Assembly: GCF_000695795.1 (NCBI RefSeq)
Contig: NZ_JNCA01000028.1
Span: forward strand, 26,225 to 90,224
Reading direction: 5' to 3'
DNA length: 64,000 nt
Origin: Flavobacterium seoulense
Lineage (GTDB): Bacteria > Bacteroidota > Bacteroidia > Flavobacteriales > Flavobacteriaceae
Shown: piece after piece, positions 43,517 to 52,523 of the stretch
Numbering within the stretch: the stretch's first letter is position 1
Layout: each line of letters begins with the position of its first letter
Made by a program: the position numbers and the translations under genes
Notes under the pieces: model-generated
What the model was told of the DNA's origin: nothing
Database searches by the model: none
The model's input: only the letters and a program-made list of their open reading frames with translations

Positions 43517-43545
43517 AATCAATATCTTTTAATTTTAAATCTCTT

Positions 43546-45846
43546 TTAAAATTCAAATTCGTCGGTATCCTGAATCACAGCAGTGGTATCTTTTACTTTG
43601 GCAGGCGCTTGATAACAATCCACTTTTATAGAAAGATTCGCTGGTCGGTCAAACGGACTTTTAGATACTTTTAAGTTAGGATCCTGATAACATAATTTCA
43701 TAAAATAACCCCAAACTGGTAATGCTGCTGTAGCTCCCTGACCATAAGTAAGACTTTTAAATCGAGCCGAACGATCTTCGCAACCTACCCAAACTCCGGT
43801 TACTAAATTTGGAACCATTCCCATAAACCATCCATCAGATTGATTTTGTGTTGTTCCTGTTTTACCTGCAATTGGATTGGTAAAAGCATAAGGATAACCT
43901 GTCCATCTCTTATCACCGTTTCCTCCGTAAGTAGATCTTAATCTGTTACCCGAACCTCCTTCAACAACTCCTTCCAGTAATTTAACTACTGCAAAGGCGA
44001 TATCTTTATTTAAAACGTCATGCGATTCCGGAATTGGCTCATAAATTACAACACCACTTTTATCTTCGATTCTTGACAAAAACTGTGGTTTATTATAAAC
44101 TCCCTGATTAGCAAAAGTACTGTAAGCAGCCACCATTTCTTCAACCGTAATATCTACCGCTCCAAGTGCAATAGAAGGTTGAGCAGGAATTTGTGTTTTT
44201 ACACCCAATTTATGCGTTAGTTTAATAACTGCCTCTGGCCCTACTTTATCAATTAATTTAGCCGAAACAGTATTAATCGAATTGGCCAATGCTTTTTTCA
44301 AAGTGACCATTCCAAGGTAAGTATTGTTAGAATTTCTAGGAGTCCAGGTTTCAGTTACGTGATGACGTCCTACAGGAATTGTAAACGGTGCATCGATAAT
44401 AGAATCACAAGGTGACATATTCAACTGTTCAATAGCTGTTGCGTAAACAAACGGTTTGAAAGTAGAACCTACCTGTCTTGCTCCCTGCGCTACGTGATCA
44501 TACTGAAAATATTTGTAATTAATTCCACCAACCCAAGCTTTGATGTTTCCTGTTTGAGGTTCCATTGCCATTAATCCCGCTTGCAAAAAGTGTTTATAAT
44601 AACGAATAGAATCTAAAGGTGTCATTATAGTATCTTTTTCTCCTTTCCAGGTAAAAACAGTCATTTTTGTTTCTTTATTAAAAGATTCAATAATTTCATC
44701 TTCTGTTTTATCCATCGATTTCATTATATACCAACGGTTTGAAGCTTTCATAGCTAACTTTAAAACCCTATTGGTTTCCTTCTCAGAAATACCTACAAAA
44801 GGCGCATTTTTATTTCCTTTTTGTTCAATAAAAAACTGTTCCTGAAGATTTGCCATGTGTGCATTTACAGCTTCTTCTGCATGCAATTGCATTCTGGAAT
44901 CGATAGTCGTATAAATTTTTAGTCCGTCTTTGTAAATATCATAGTCAGATCCGTCAGGTTTCTTATTTGTTTCTGCCCATTTTTTCATGTAATCACGCAA
45001 ATATTCTCTAAAATAAGTAGCTGTTCCTTCTCTATGACTTTCTAATTTGAATTTTAATGTAATAGGCAAAGCTTGTAATTTTTCTTTTTCGGCACTCGAA
45101 ATCATCTTTGCTTTTTCCATTTGTGCCAATACCACATTTCTACGGTTTTTAACTCCAACAGGATTTCTAACAGGATTATACAAACCTGAATTCTTGAACA
45201 TTCCCACTAAAATTGCCGATTCATCAACGGTTAATTGTTTTGGTGTTTTCGAAAAATAAGTATGAGCCGCCGAACTTACTCCTACTGCATAATTTCCAAA
45301 ATCATACACATTGCAATACATTGCAAGAATCTCATTTTTAGTATATTGTCTTTCTAATCGAATAGCAATAATCCATTCTTTTGCTTTTTGAACAATACGA
45401 AATGGTAAAAATTTAGAACCTTCGCCATGAAACAATTGTTTTGCTAATTGCTGTGTTAAAGTACTCGCACCACCATTAGTTCCTAAAGTTAAAATGGCTC
45501 TTAATGTTCCACGTCCGTCAATTCCTGAATGCTCATAAAAACGCTCATCCTCAGTAGCAACAAGAGCATCTACCAGATTTTTAGGCAAATCAGAATATTT
45601 TAACTGCGAACGATTCGTTTGAAAATACTTTCCAATTACCACTCCATCAGAAGAAATAATTTCAGTAGCCAGGTTAGAATCCGGATTTTCTAAGTCTTCA
45701 AATGAAGGCATAGAACCAAAAAGTCCCCAGGAAGCAAAAAGGAAAAAAAGAACAATTCCTCCCATTCCATACATAAAAAACTTCCAGAATTTTTTATTGT
45801 AATACTTAAAATCGTGATTGTTATTATTTGTTTTTTTAGTTGCCAT
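43546..45846 (-). CDS. penicillin-binding protein 1A (bifunctional)
   Basis: A 766-aa inner-membrane enzyme that polymerises and cross-links peptidoglycan. One TM segment (about residues 21-45) precedes a GT51 transglycosylase domain (EDERFYEHSGIDGRGTLRA, GASTLTQQLAKQLF). The transpeptidase domain has SXXK in GSTFKPFVYA, SXN in NSINTVSA, and KTG in AGKTGTTQNQSDGWF. It follows gldH by 2 bp on the same strand. Confidence 0.95.
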   Translation of the reverse strand: MATKKTNNNNHDFKYYNKKFWKFFMYGMGGIVLFFLFASWGLFGSMPSFEDLENPDSNLATEIISSDGVVIGKYFQTNRSQLKYSDLPKNLVDALVATEDERFYEHSGIDGRGTLRAILTLGTNGGASTLTQQLAKQLFHGEGSKFLPFRIVQKAKEWIIAIRLERQYTKNEILAMYCNVYDFGNYAVGVSSAAHTYFSKTPKQLTVDESAILVGMFKNSGLYNPVRNPVGVKNRRNVVLAQMEKAKMISSAEKEKLQALPITLKFKLESHREGTATYFREYLRDYMKKWAETNKKPDGSDYDIYKDGLKIYTTIDSRMQLHAEEAVNAHMANLQEQFFIEQKGNKNAPFVGISEKETNRVLKLAMKASNRWYIMKSMDKTEDEIIESFNKETKMTVFTWKGEKDTIMTPLDSIRYYKHFLQAGLMAMEPQTGNIKAWVGGINYKYFQYDHVAQGARQVGSTFKPFVYATAIEQLNMSPCDSIIDAPFTIPVGRHHVTETWTPRNSNNTYLGMVTLKKALANSINTVSAKLIDKVGPEAVIKLTHKLGVKTQIPAQPSIALGAVDITVEEMVAAYSTFANQGVYNKPQFLSRIEDKSGVVIYEPIPESHDVLNKDIAFAVVKLLEGVVEGGSGNRLRSTYGGNGDKRWTGYPYAFTNPIAGKTGTTQNQSDGWFMGMVPNLVTGVWVGCEDRSARFKSLTYGQGATAALPVWGYFMKLCYQDPNLKVSKSPFDRPANLSIKVDCYQAPAKVKDTTAVIQDTDEFEF

Positions 45847-45848
45847 AA

Positions 45849-46331
45849 CTATCTATTCTTTTTTTCTATTCTTAAACCTACTTCTGTAATACCATCTAAT
45901 TCTGTAACTCCGGGAACTTTACCGCTTTCTCTAACGGCTTGTTTTATATTGAGTTTGTATTTTCCTCTAAATCGTACATTCTCTTTAAAATACAATTTAC
46001 TTTCTTTAATATCTGTAAATCCGTTTCCTAACAAAGTTCCATCCGGAGCTGCCATTTGATATTCTAAAGTATCGACTTTAGTGTAACCATTTGGTTTTTC
46101 TAAAGTTACAATCAGAAAAAGATTGTTGTACGGATAATTGTTATTGTCCCGAATATTTATAAAAAGATCATATCTTTTTGTCGAATCCAATTCGGGTAAA
46201 TTAAAAGAAACTACACTGTCTTTATGCCATGCACTACCAACGGATTTGTATTCATCAAAAACTCTTTCTTTGTCACATGAAAAAAAGAATATGCTAACTA
46301 AAAGCAGTAAAATGCTATTTTTTAGTTTCAT
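45849..46331 (-). CDS. gldH: gliding motility lipoprotein GldH
   Basis: A 160-aa lipoprotein (lipobox FFFSCDKE) resembling GldH, required for gliding on surfaces in Flavobacterium johnsoniae. HKDSVVSFNLPELDSTKRYDLFINIRDNNNYPYNNLFLIV and RESGKVPGVTELDGITEVGLRIEK match my memory of the family. Its start overlaps the ricT end by 17 bp, and PBP1A follows by 2 bp. This is strong evidence for a gliding Flavobacterium-type organism. Confidence 0.9.
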   Translation of the reverse strand: MKLKNSILLLLVSIFFFSCDKERVFDEYKSVGSAWHKDSVVSFNLPELDSTKRYDLFINIRDNNNYPYNNLFLIVTLEKPNGYTKVDTLEYQMAAPDGTLLGNGFTDIKESKLYFKENVRFRGKYKLNIKQAVRESGKVPGVTELDGITEVGLRIEKKNR

Positions 46332-47610
46332 TTTTTTTAATAATTATTGGTTTTCTAGGTCCTTTAGGTTTCTTATCACCAGCTGGTTTTTGCGCCGCAT
46401 CAGCCGGTTTATTTTGATTTTTGTGTACCGGTTTTTTAGTATTAGGATTTGGATTCGGAGCCCCAACATTGTTCTCAACTGCTTTTTTAGGCTTTTTATT
46501 GTTTCGTTTATTTCTTTTTGGCTGATCAAAACGAGTTAAACTTTCCTGCCCCATAGCATTATTGAAATCTTTTTCAACTTCCTGAGTTACTTCAATGGCA
46601 AAATCTTCTAATGAAGCAACTTTCTTTTTCTGCTTATTTTCGGCTATAATTTCTTTTACCTTATCAATTTTTAGAACATGCCAGTTAGCGAAATTATTCG
46701 TGTAAGCAAACCACATTAAACCTTTAAAAATATCTTGTTTTTGGCAAACAGCATCTCCTTTTTCAGTGCTTAATTTGGTTTCAAATTCAGGAAAACCTTT
46801 TAAAGCGTCCATGTAAGTGTCTAATTCATAGTTCAAACAACACTTTAATTTTCCGCATTGTCCTGCTAATTTTTGAGGATTCAACGACAATTGCTGGTAA
46901 CGTGCTGCCGATGTATTTACACTTCTAAAATCAGTCAGCCAGGTAGAACAGCATAATTCTCTACCACAAGAACCAATTCCGCCCAAACGAGCTGCTTCCT
47001 GACGGAAACCTACTTGTTTCATCTCGACTCTGGTACTAAATTCTTTGGCAAAATCTTTAATTAAAAGTCTAAAGTCAACACGATCATTTGCAGTATAATA
47101 AAAAGTAGCTTTCGATCCATCTCCCTGAAATTCAATATCAGAAATTTTCATTTCCAGTTTGTGCTGAATTGCTAATTCACGTGCACGCACTTTCATTGGT
47201 TCTTCTCTATTTCGGGCAGCTGACCAAATATCAATGTCTTTTTGAGAAGCTTTTCGATACACTTTTGGAACTTCGGTACTGTTAGGATCAACTCCTTTTT
47301 TCTTCATTTGGATGCGAACTAATTCGCCTGTCAAAGTAACAATTCCAATATCATGTCCGGGAGAAGCAACAGTTGCTACTATGTCTCCCATACTCAAAGT
47401 TAATTTCTCAGTATTTCGATAAAACTCTTTTCTACCATTTTTAAAACGGACTTCAACTCCATCAAATGGAGCGTCACCATTAGGCAAACTCATATTCGAA
47501 AGCCAATCGAAAACCGTTAATTTATTGCAGCTATCGGTGCCGCAAGTCCCATTATTTTTACAACCCTTTGGTGCGCCACCATCAGAAGTTGAACAACTTG
47601 CACATGCCAT
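46315..47610 (-). CDS. ricT: PSP1-domain protein RicT (iron-sulfur regulatory complex subunit)
   Basis: A 431-aa protein with the PSP1/RicT core (GDIVATVASPGHDIGIVTLTGELV ... GRELCCSTWLTDF ... QCGKLKCCLNYELDTY). Cys residues are abundant: eight in the first 30 residues (CASC, CKNNGTC, GTDSC), then CGRELCC and CGKLKCC, consistent with cluster binding. The C-terminal ~80 residues are Lys/Pro/Asn-rich and disordered. In Bacillus, RicT with RicA and RicF controls RNase Y; no partners are in this window. Confidence 0.88.
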   Translation of the reverse strand: MACASCSTSDGGAPKGCKNNGTCGTDSCNKLTVFDWLSNMSLPNGDAPFDGVEVRFKNGRKEFYRNTEKLTLSMGDIVATVASPGHDIGIVTLTGELVRIQMKKKGVDPNSTEVPKVYRKASQKDIDIWSAARNREEPMKVRARELAIQHKLEMKISDIEFQGDGSKATFYYTANDRVDFRLLIKDFAKEFSTRVEMKQVGFRQEAARLGGIGSCGRELCCSTWLTDFRSVNTSAARYQQLSLNPQKLAGQCGKLKCCLNYELDTYMDALKGFPEFETKLSTEKGDAVCQKQDIFKGLMWFAYTNNFANWHVLKIDKVKEIIAENKQKKKVASLEDFAIEVTQEVEKDFNNAMGQESLTRFDQPKRNKRNNKKPKKAVENNVGAPNPNPNTKKPVHKNQNKPADAAQKPAGDKKPKGPRKPIIIKKNETKK

Positions 47611-47738
47611 AATTTTATATGTAGTGTTGTAACTAGTACAACTTAAGTTCTTAAAACGTTTAATCCGTAAAGATAGTATTTTTTAATCTTAAGTTGCAAG
47701 ACTAAGAATTCCCAAAAAGATTAAATTTTTTACAAAAA

Positions 47739-47768
47739 AACCTATTCCAAATGATTATGAAATAGGTT
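47739..47768 (-). terminator. terminator after trhO
   Basis: AACCTATT (47739-47746) pairs with AATAGGTT (47761-47768). On the minus strand a T-run follows, 26 bp after the trhO stop. Confidence 0.7.
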
Positions 47769-47793
47769 CTTAAAAACAATTTTATATTTAGTT

Positions 47794-49152
47794 TTAATCT
47801 AAAATTTTATAGATTTTATCTGATAATCTAATTCGGAATGGAACTTCAAAAGTAACTTTATCTCCCAATTTAGCAGTTGGAACTTCAGTTCCATCAACAA
47901 TGATTTTGTCTAAAAATAATTCCTGATTACCAGTTGTTGGTCCCGAAATTAAAATTCTATCACCTTCATTTAATTCTTGGTTTTCCACCGTAAACTGCCC
48001 TACCTGAGCTTTTACATAATAATGCTCGGCTTTTCCAATTAAAGTCTTTTTTACTTTTATCTTCTGACGAATATCCGCCGATTTTGCAGCTGTAGCCAAA
48101 GCAGTATCAGACAAATCCCCTGAATGTTTGAACTTCAGACTTTCGGATTTTCCTTTTCTAAAAACCTTATTTCCTACCTGTTTTCCTCTTCTTAATTTTA
48201 TTTGTTCATCATAAGGCAAATGAATCGTTTCATGACATTCCGTAGAACAAGTATTTTCCATTGCCGCCTTACAATCATCACATTGGATAAACAATAAATG
48301 ACAACCATCGTTAGCACAATTGGTATGATTATCACAAGGTTTTCCACACTGATGGCATTGCGAAACAATATCATCAGTAATTCTTTCGCCTAAACGATTA
48401 TCAAAAACAAAGTTCTTCCCGATGAATTTACTCTCTAAACCTTCTTCCTGAATTTGTTTGGCATAATTGATAATTCCGCCTTCTAACTGGTAAACATTTT
48501 TAAATCCCTGGTGTTTAAAATAAGCACTGGCTTTCTCGCAACGAATTCCACCAGTACAATACATTACCAATTTTTTATCTTCTTTGTGGTCTTGAAGTTG
48601 CTCGTTAATAATAGGCAAACTTTCTCTAAAAGTCTCCACATCAGGAGTGATAGCGCCTTTAAAATGCCCCACTTCACTTTCGTAATGATTTCTAAAATCA
48701 ACTACAATGGTATCAGGATCTTCCAGAATTTCATTAAATTCCTTGGCTTTTAAGTGTACGCCTTTATTGGTTACATCAAAAGTATCGTCGTTCAATCCGT
48801 CGGCAACAATCTTATGACGGACTTTAATTGTCAATTTCAAAAATGCGTGATCGTCATGTTCTACGGCTACATTCAAACGAATGCCTTTCATGAAATCATA
48901 TACCTCAAGAGTTTCTCTAAAAGCTTCAATATTTTCGGCAGGAACGTTCATTTGAGCGTTAATACCTTCGTGGGCAACATAAATTCGGCCCAAAGCATCA
49001 AGTGCATTCCAGGCTAGGAATAAATCGTCGCGAAATTTTTTAGGATCTTCAATTTTGGCATACGCATAGAAAGACAACGTAAGACGTTGTTGACCAGCCT
49101 GATCAATCAATTCGGCTCTTTCTTCTGCGCTTAAGGTGTTGTACAGTTGCAT
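47794..49152 (-). CDS. trhO: tRNA uridine(34) hydroxylase TrhO with extra C-terminal domain
   Basis: A 452-aa rhodanese-type enzyme, about 100 residues longer than E. coli TrhO. The N-terminal acylphosphatase-like domain is at residues 25-110 and the rhodanese domain at 150-250, with the active-site CTGGIRCEKASAYF. A Cys-rich segment (CHQCGKPCDNHTNCANDGCHLLFIQCDDC) follows. TrhO makes 5-hydroxyuridine at tRNA position 34 using O2. The last ~85 residues (VGQFTVENQELNEGDRILIS ...) read like the C-terminal beta-barrel of peptidase U32 proteins such as TrhP, which makes the same modification by another route. That fusion is inferred. Confidence 0.85.
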   Translation of the reverse strand: MQLYNTLSAEERAELIDQAGQQRLTLSFYAYAKIEDPKKFRDDLFLAWNALDALGRIYVAHEGINAQMNVPAENIEAFRETLEVYDFMKGIRLNVAVEHDDHAFLKLTIKVRHKIVADGLNDDTFDVTNKGVHLKAKEFNEILEDPDTIVVDFRNHYESEVGHFKGAITPDVETFRESLPIINEQLQDHKEDKKLVMYCTGGIRCEKASAYFKHQGFKNVYQLEGGIINYAKQIQEEGLESKFIGKNFVFDNRLGERITDDIVSQCHQCGKPCDNHTNCANDGCHLLFIQCDDCKAAMENTCSTECHETIHLPYDEQIKLRRGKQVGNKVFRKGKSESLKFKHSGDLSDTALATAAKSADIRQKIKVKKTLIGKAEHYYVKAQVGQFTVENQELNEGDRILISGPTTGNQELFLDKIIVDGTEVPTAKLGDKVTFEVPFRIRLSDKIYKILD

Positions 49153-49184
49153 GCTATAAACGTTTTAAGTGAGAATATTTTTTG

Positions 49185-49192
49185 CAAAAGTA
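49185..49192 (-). promoter_or_regulatory. -7 box for trhO
   Basis: TACTTTTG on the minus strand, 32 bp upstream of the trhO ATG; no -33 TTG at the ideal spacing. Confidence 0.45.
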
Positions 49193-49213
49193 TAAAAAAT
49201 AATTAGAACCTTA

Positions 49214-49276
49214 AACCATTAAGTTAGTTAAGGAAATTAAGCGAAAACTTAATGAATCTTAACTAACTTAATGGTT
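49214..49276 (-). terminator. perfect 19-bp inverted repeat between helicase and trhO
   Basis: AACCATTAAGTTAGTTAAG (49214-49232) is the exact reverse complement of 49258-49276. An inner ATTAAG/CTTAAT arm pairs as well. It begins 9 bp after the helicase stop, so it probably ends that transcript. Confidence 0.7.
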
Positions 49277-49285
49277 AATAAATAT

Positions 49286-51556
49286 TTAGTTCAAACTCGC
49301 CTTAAACATTCGCAGTTCTTCCCAGCTGTATTTTTCTCCAAATTGTTCTTTCATAGGAGTTAGGGATTCTTCTTTGTAGAATTTGAAGGCTTCTGCTAAT
49401 TCGTCTAAGGTATCCTGAGGTAAAATTTCGCTAATAGAAATTCTTTTATCCTGAATTAATTTAACCAAATGACCCTGAATCGTTGTGACTGTCAACGTTC
49501 TGATTTTAGCAATATCTTCAATCGAATTTTTAGCTATCCATAAATCAAAAGTCTCTTCAACCGTAGATTTTTTCGGCTCTTTTTGGTCTTTTTTCTTCGA
49601 AATGTAACGGTTCAGATCGGCTTCATCTTCAATCAAATTCACGTGTGTTTCCTTGAATTGATTTTGAATGGCTTCTTTTTTCCTCGAAAGGTATTTTTTA
49701 ATTTCGTCTGAAGTGAGTTTTTCTTTCGAAATAGCCTCATTAGCAATAACGGTTTCAATCAGCAATTTGGTTTTCATCAATCGCAAAACAGCTTTGGATT
49801 GCAATTCTTCCAGTTCCGATAATTCTTCAAAATAGGCTTTTGCTTTTTTTAAACGTTTGATTTCTTCAATTTTCCACAAAACCTCAAAAACCAAATCATC
49901 CATTGGTTTGAAAAAATAATCAAACGCTGCCTGAATTCGCGCTGAAACATGAATTAAATCCACCGTTTCATTCACAAATATTTTATTCAATTGCAAAATG
50001 AATTTTTTGGATGGATCCAAAAGAGATTCGATATTTTCTAGTTGTTTGGCTGCCCAAAGTGCATTCTTAGATTTTGCCGAAGTTTCTGTTTTATCAGAAT
50101 AACTGAATTTATGATTACGCCATTCCTGAGCCAGATTGTACCAGTCGAAACTGTTAATCAGATAATTAAGTATAAAATTCTTGGTTTCAAAATGCAGGGA
50201 ATTTTTAAGTACTTCTTCCGAAGCTTTATTTTGCGCATATTCCATCACATCCTGATCGTTAGAAATGCCGTTCATTCGCAACGGAGAAAGCAAAACCAGG
50301 CCTTCTAACGAACGCAAACGCGACAAAGCCACATAAGCCTGTCCGGGCATAAAAACCTGCGAAACATCGACTGCTGCTTTGTCAAAAGTCAATCCCTGGC
50401 TTTTATGCACCGTAATCGCCCAGGCTAATTTGATAGGATAATGTACAAAAGTGCCTAAAACCTCCTCCTCGACTTCCTTGGTCAATGGATCAACTTTGTA
50501 ACGAATGTTTTGCCATTCGTAACGTTCTACTTCTATCGTTTTATTTTCTTCCGGGAAATGCACCAGAATTTCCTGGCTCGAAAGCGATTTGATAATTCCC
50601 ATTTTGCCATTGAAATAGTTTTTTTCATAGTTCAAATCGTTTTTAACAAACATGATTTGAGCACCCACTTTCAATTGCAAATTGTATTCTATCGGATATA
50701 TTTTCTCCGAAAAATCACCTGTGATTTCGGGTGTATAAGTAATTAATTCGCCTTTCAAATCTTCCAAAGCCTGAGCATTCATCCCATCGGCTTTTGCATT
50801 ATGCGTGGTCAAAGTAATATAACCTTTATTAGCTTTTAAATCAAAATCAGGTTTTACATACTGATTCAAAACCTTAACATCTTCGGGAGTAATCTGGTTA
50901 TTCCTCAAATTATTTAAAACCGAAATAAAACTAGTATCCGTCTGGCGGAAAATTTTAGATAATTCGATATACAAAGGCGGGCTTTGCTGAATAACATGCG
51001 AATGGAAAAAGAATTTTCCTCTGTAATAATTACGCAATGTACGCCATTCCTCATCCCTGATTACAGGTGGTAATTGCAACAAATCGCCAATAAACAAAAC
51101 CTGAACACCACCAAAAGGAGTCGCTTTTTTACGAACGGTTTGCATCATGTAATCCATCGCGTCAAGCAAATCCGCACGCAACATACTCACCTCGTCAATA
51201 ACCAGCAATTCCATATTTCGAATCACTGCTTTTTTGACTCCATTCATCTTAAAATGCCTACGCAAACTTTCCTTATTTTCAAATTTCACCGTTTCTGAAA
51301 AATGTGATTCGGCTGTATGCGAAGGAATAAATCCGCTAAACGGCAACTGAAACATTGAATGAATGGTAACTCCACCGGCATTTAAAGCCGCAATCCCCGT
51401 AGGCGCTACCACCACGGTATTTTTATGTGTAGTTTCAATAATTTCCCGAAGTAAAGTAGTCTTACCAGTTCCCGCTTTTCCAGTCAAAAAAACCGAACGC
51501 TGGGTTTGATTGATAAACTGTAAGGTGTATTTAGCGGCTTCGGATAAGGTTTGCAT
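49286..51556 (-). CDS. PIF1/RecD-like helicase with C-terminal HTH domain
   Basis: A 756-aa superfamily 1 helicase. Walker A is GKAGTGKTTLL (about residue 26), Walker B VIDEVSMLRADLLDAMD, and later motifs are QVLFIGDLLQLPPV, LSKIFRQTD, and WAITVHKSQGLTFDKA, which is characteristic of PIF1-like enzymes. The region after about residue 480 is long and helical and ends in a helix-turn-helix (SIEDIAKIRTLTVTTIQGHLVKLI) that likely binds DNA, as in HTH_40-type helicases. DNA unwinding or repair role by family only. Confidence 0.88.
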   Translation of the reverse strand: MQTLSEAAKYTLQFINQTQRSVFLTGKAGTGKTTLLREIIETTHKNTVVVAPTGIAALNAGGVTIHSMFQLPFSGFIPSHTAESHFSETVKFENKESLRRHFKMNGVKKAVIRNMELLVIDEVSMLRADLLDAMDYMMQTVRKKATPFGGVQVLFIGDLLQLPPVIRDEEWRTLRNYYRGKFFFHSHVIQQSPPLYIELSKIFRQTDTSFISVLNNLRNNQITPEDVKVLNQYVKPDFDLKANKGYITLTTHNAKADGMNAQALEDLKGELITYTPEITGDFSEKIYPIEYNLQLKVGAQIMFVKNDLNYEKNYFNGKMGIIKSLSSQEILVHFPEENKTIEVERYEWQNIRYKVDPLTKEVEEEVLGTFVHYPIKLAWAITVHKSQGLTFDKAAVDVSQVFMPGQAYVALSRLRSLEGLVLLSPLRMNGISNDQDVMEYAQNKASEEVLKNSLHFETKNFILNYLINSFDWYNLAQEWRNHKFSYSDKTETSAKSKNALWAAKQLENIESLLDPSKKFILQLNKIFVNETVDLIHVSARIQAAFDYFFKPMDDLVFEVLWKIEEIKRLKKAKAYFEELSELEELQSKAVLRLMKTKLLIETVIANEAISKEKLTSDEIKKYLSRKKEAIQNQFKETHVNLIEDEADLNRYISKKKDQKEPKKSTVEETFDLWIAKNSIEDIAKIRTLTVTTIQGHLVKLIQDKRISISEILPQDTLDELAEAFKFYKEESLTPMKEQFGEKYSWEELRMFKASLN

Positions 51557-51614
51557 TGATTAAAATATAAGTTTTTTCTTTAATTTAAAATTGAACGATA
51601 AAAATAAATAAAAA

Positions 51615-51647
51615 AAGCCTTCAATTCAAATTTAGAATTGAAGGCTT
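51615..51647 (-). terminator. terminator after Skp-like gene
   Basis: AAGCCTTCAATTC (51615-51627) pairs perfectly with 51635-51647, followed on the minus strand by a T-run. Confidence 0.8.
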
Positions 51648-51667
51648 ATAGTTTTTTAATGAAAGAA

Positions 51668-52240
51668 TTATTTCTTTTCTTCTTTCTTCTCCTCAGCTTT
51701 TTCTTCAGATTTGTACCTGTCATTCAACGCTTTAATGATTTCTTTAGTGATATCATATTTATCCTCAGCGTAAAGCACAGAAGCAGCATCACCAGTTCCG
51801 TAGATATAAGCATATCCATTTTTCTTTCCGTAATCTTTAATGAATTTTTTAACACCAGAAACTAAAGAATCCATTTCTTTACCACTTTCTTGTTGCAATT
51901 GTTGAGCTAATTGTTGTTGAGCATAACCTAATTGTTGTTCTCTTTTTTGTAATTCAGCTCCTCTTTTTTGAGCCCATTCCTGACCGTTAGCCTGTGCCTG
52001 AGATTGAAAATTTGCAGCATCTTGTTTAAAACGGTTAATCTCAGCTTCTAACTGTCTTCCTTTTTCTTCAGATTGCGCTTTATATTTTGCTTCTAAATCT
52101 TTGGCTTCTGTGTATTGTTTCATCAATTCAGAAGTATCAATGTAAGCAGTTTTTGCTTCTTTAACTTGATTTGTTGTTGTTTTATTACAAGCAACAACCG
52201 AAACAGCAATTGCAATAATTAATAATGCTTTTTTACTCAT
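51668..52240 (-). CDS. OmpH/Skp-like outer-membrane chaperone, lipoprotein
   Basis: A 190-aa protein when started at 52240, with a lipobox (VSVVACNK). The long coiled coil (LMKQYTEAKDLEAKYKAQSEEKGRQLEAEINRF ... QQLAQQLQQESGKEMDSLVSG) and the closing VKKFIKDYGKKNGYAYIYG are those of the Skp/OmpH family that holds unfolded outer-membrane proteins. The frame opens 13 codons earlier, but that start would disrupt the signal. A Lys/Glu tail ends it. A membrane-tethered Skp differs from soluble E. coli Skp. A -7-like box (TATTTTTG, minus, 52319-52312) lies 72 bp upstream. Confidence 0.87.
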   Translation of the reverse strand: MSKKALLIIAIAVSVVACNKTTTNQVKEAKTAYIDTSELMKQYTEAKDLEAKYKAQSEEKGRQLEAEINRFKQDAANFQSQAQANGQEWAQKRGAELQKREQQLGYAQQQLAQQLQQESGKEMDSLVSGVKKFIKDYGKKNGYAYIYGTGDAASVLYAEDKYDITKEIIKALNDRYKSEEKAEEKKEEKK

Positions 52241-52523
52241 ATTATAAATAGTTCTCTTTTGGTGAATCATTGATTTCATTTTGATTTATTTCTGAATTAA
52301 TGTGTGTTTGACAAAAATATAAAAAAATAGATAGCTTCTTAAAAAACTTTAGAAATTGGCTATTTTTTATAGTATTAGATTTAATTATTATAAAAACAAT
52401 AACGATAAAAATACGTTATTAAAATCGACTTTATTATATCGATTTTAAGCGACTTTTAAAAAATAGCAATCAAAAGATATAGTTTTGTACTAAAAACATC
52501 AGGAAAACGACTTAAAATACGTT

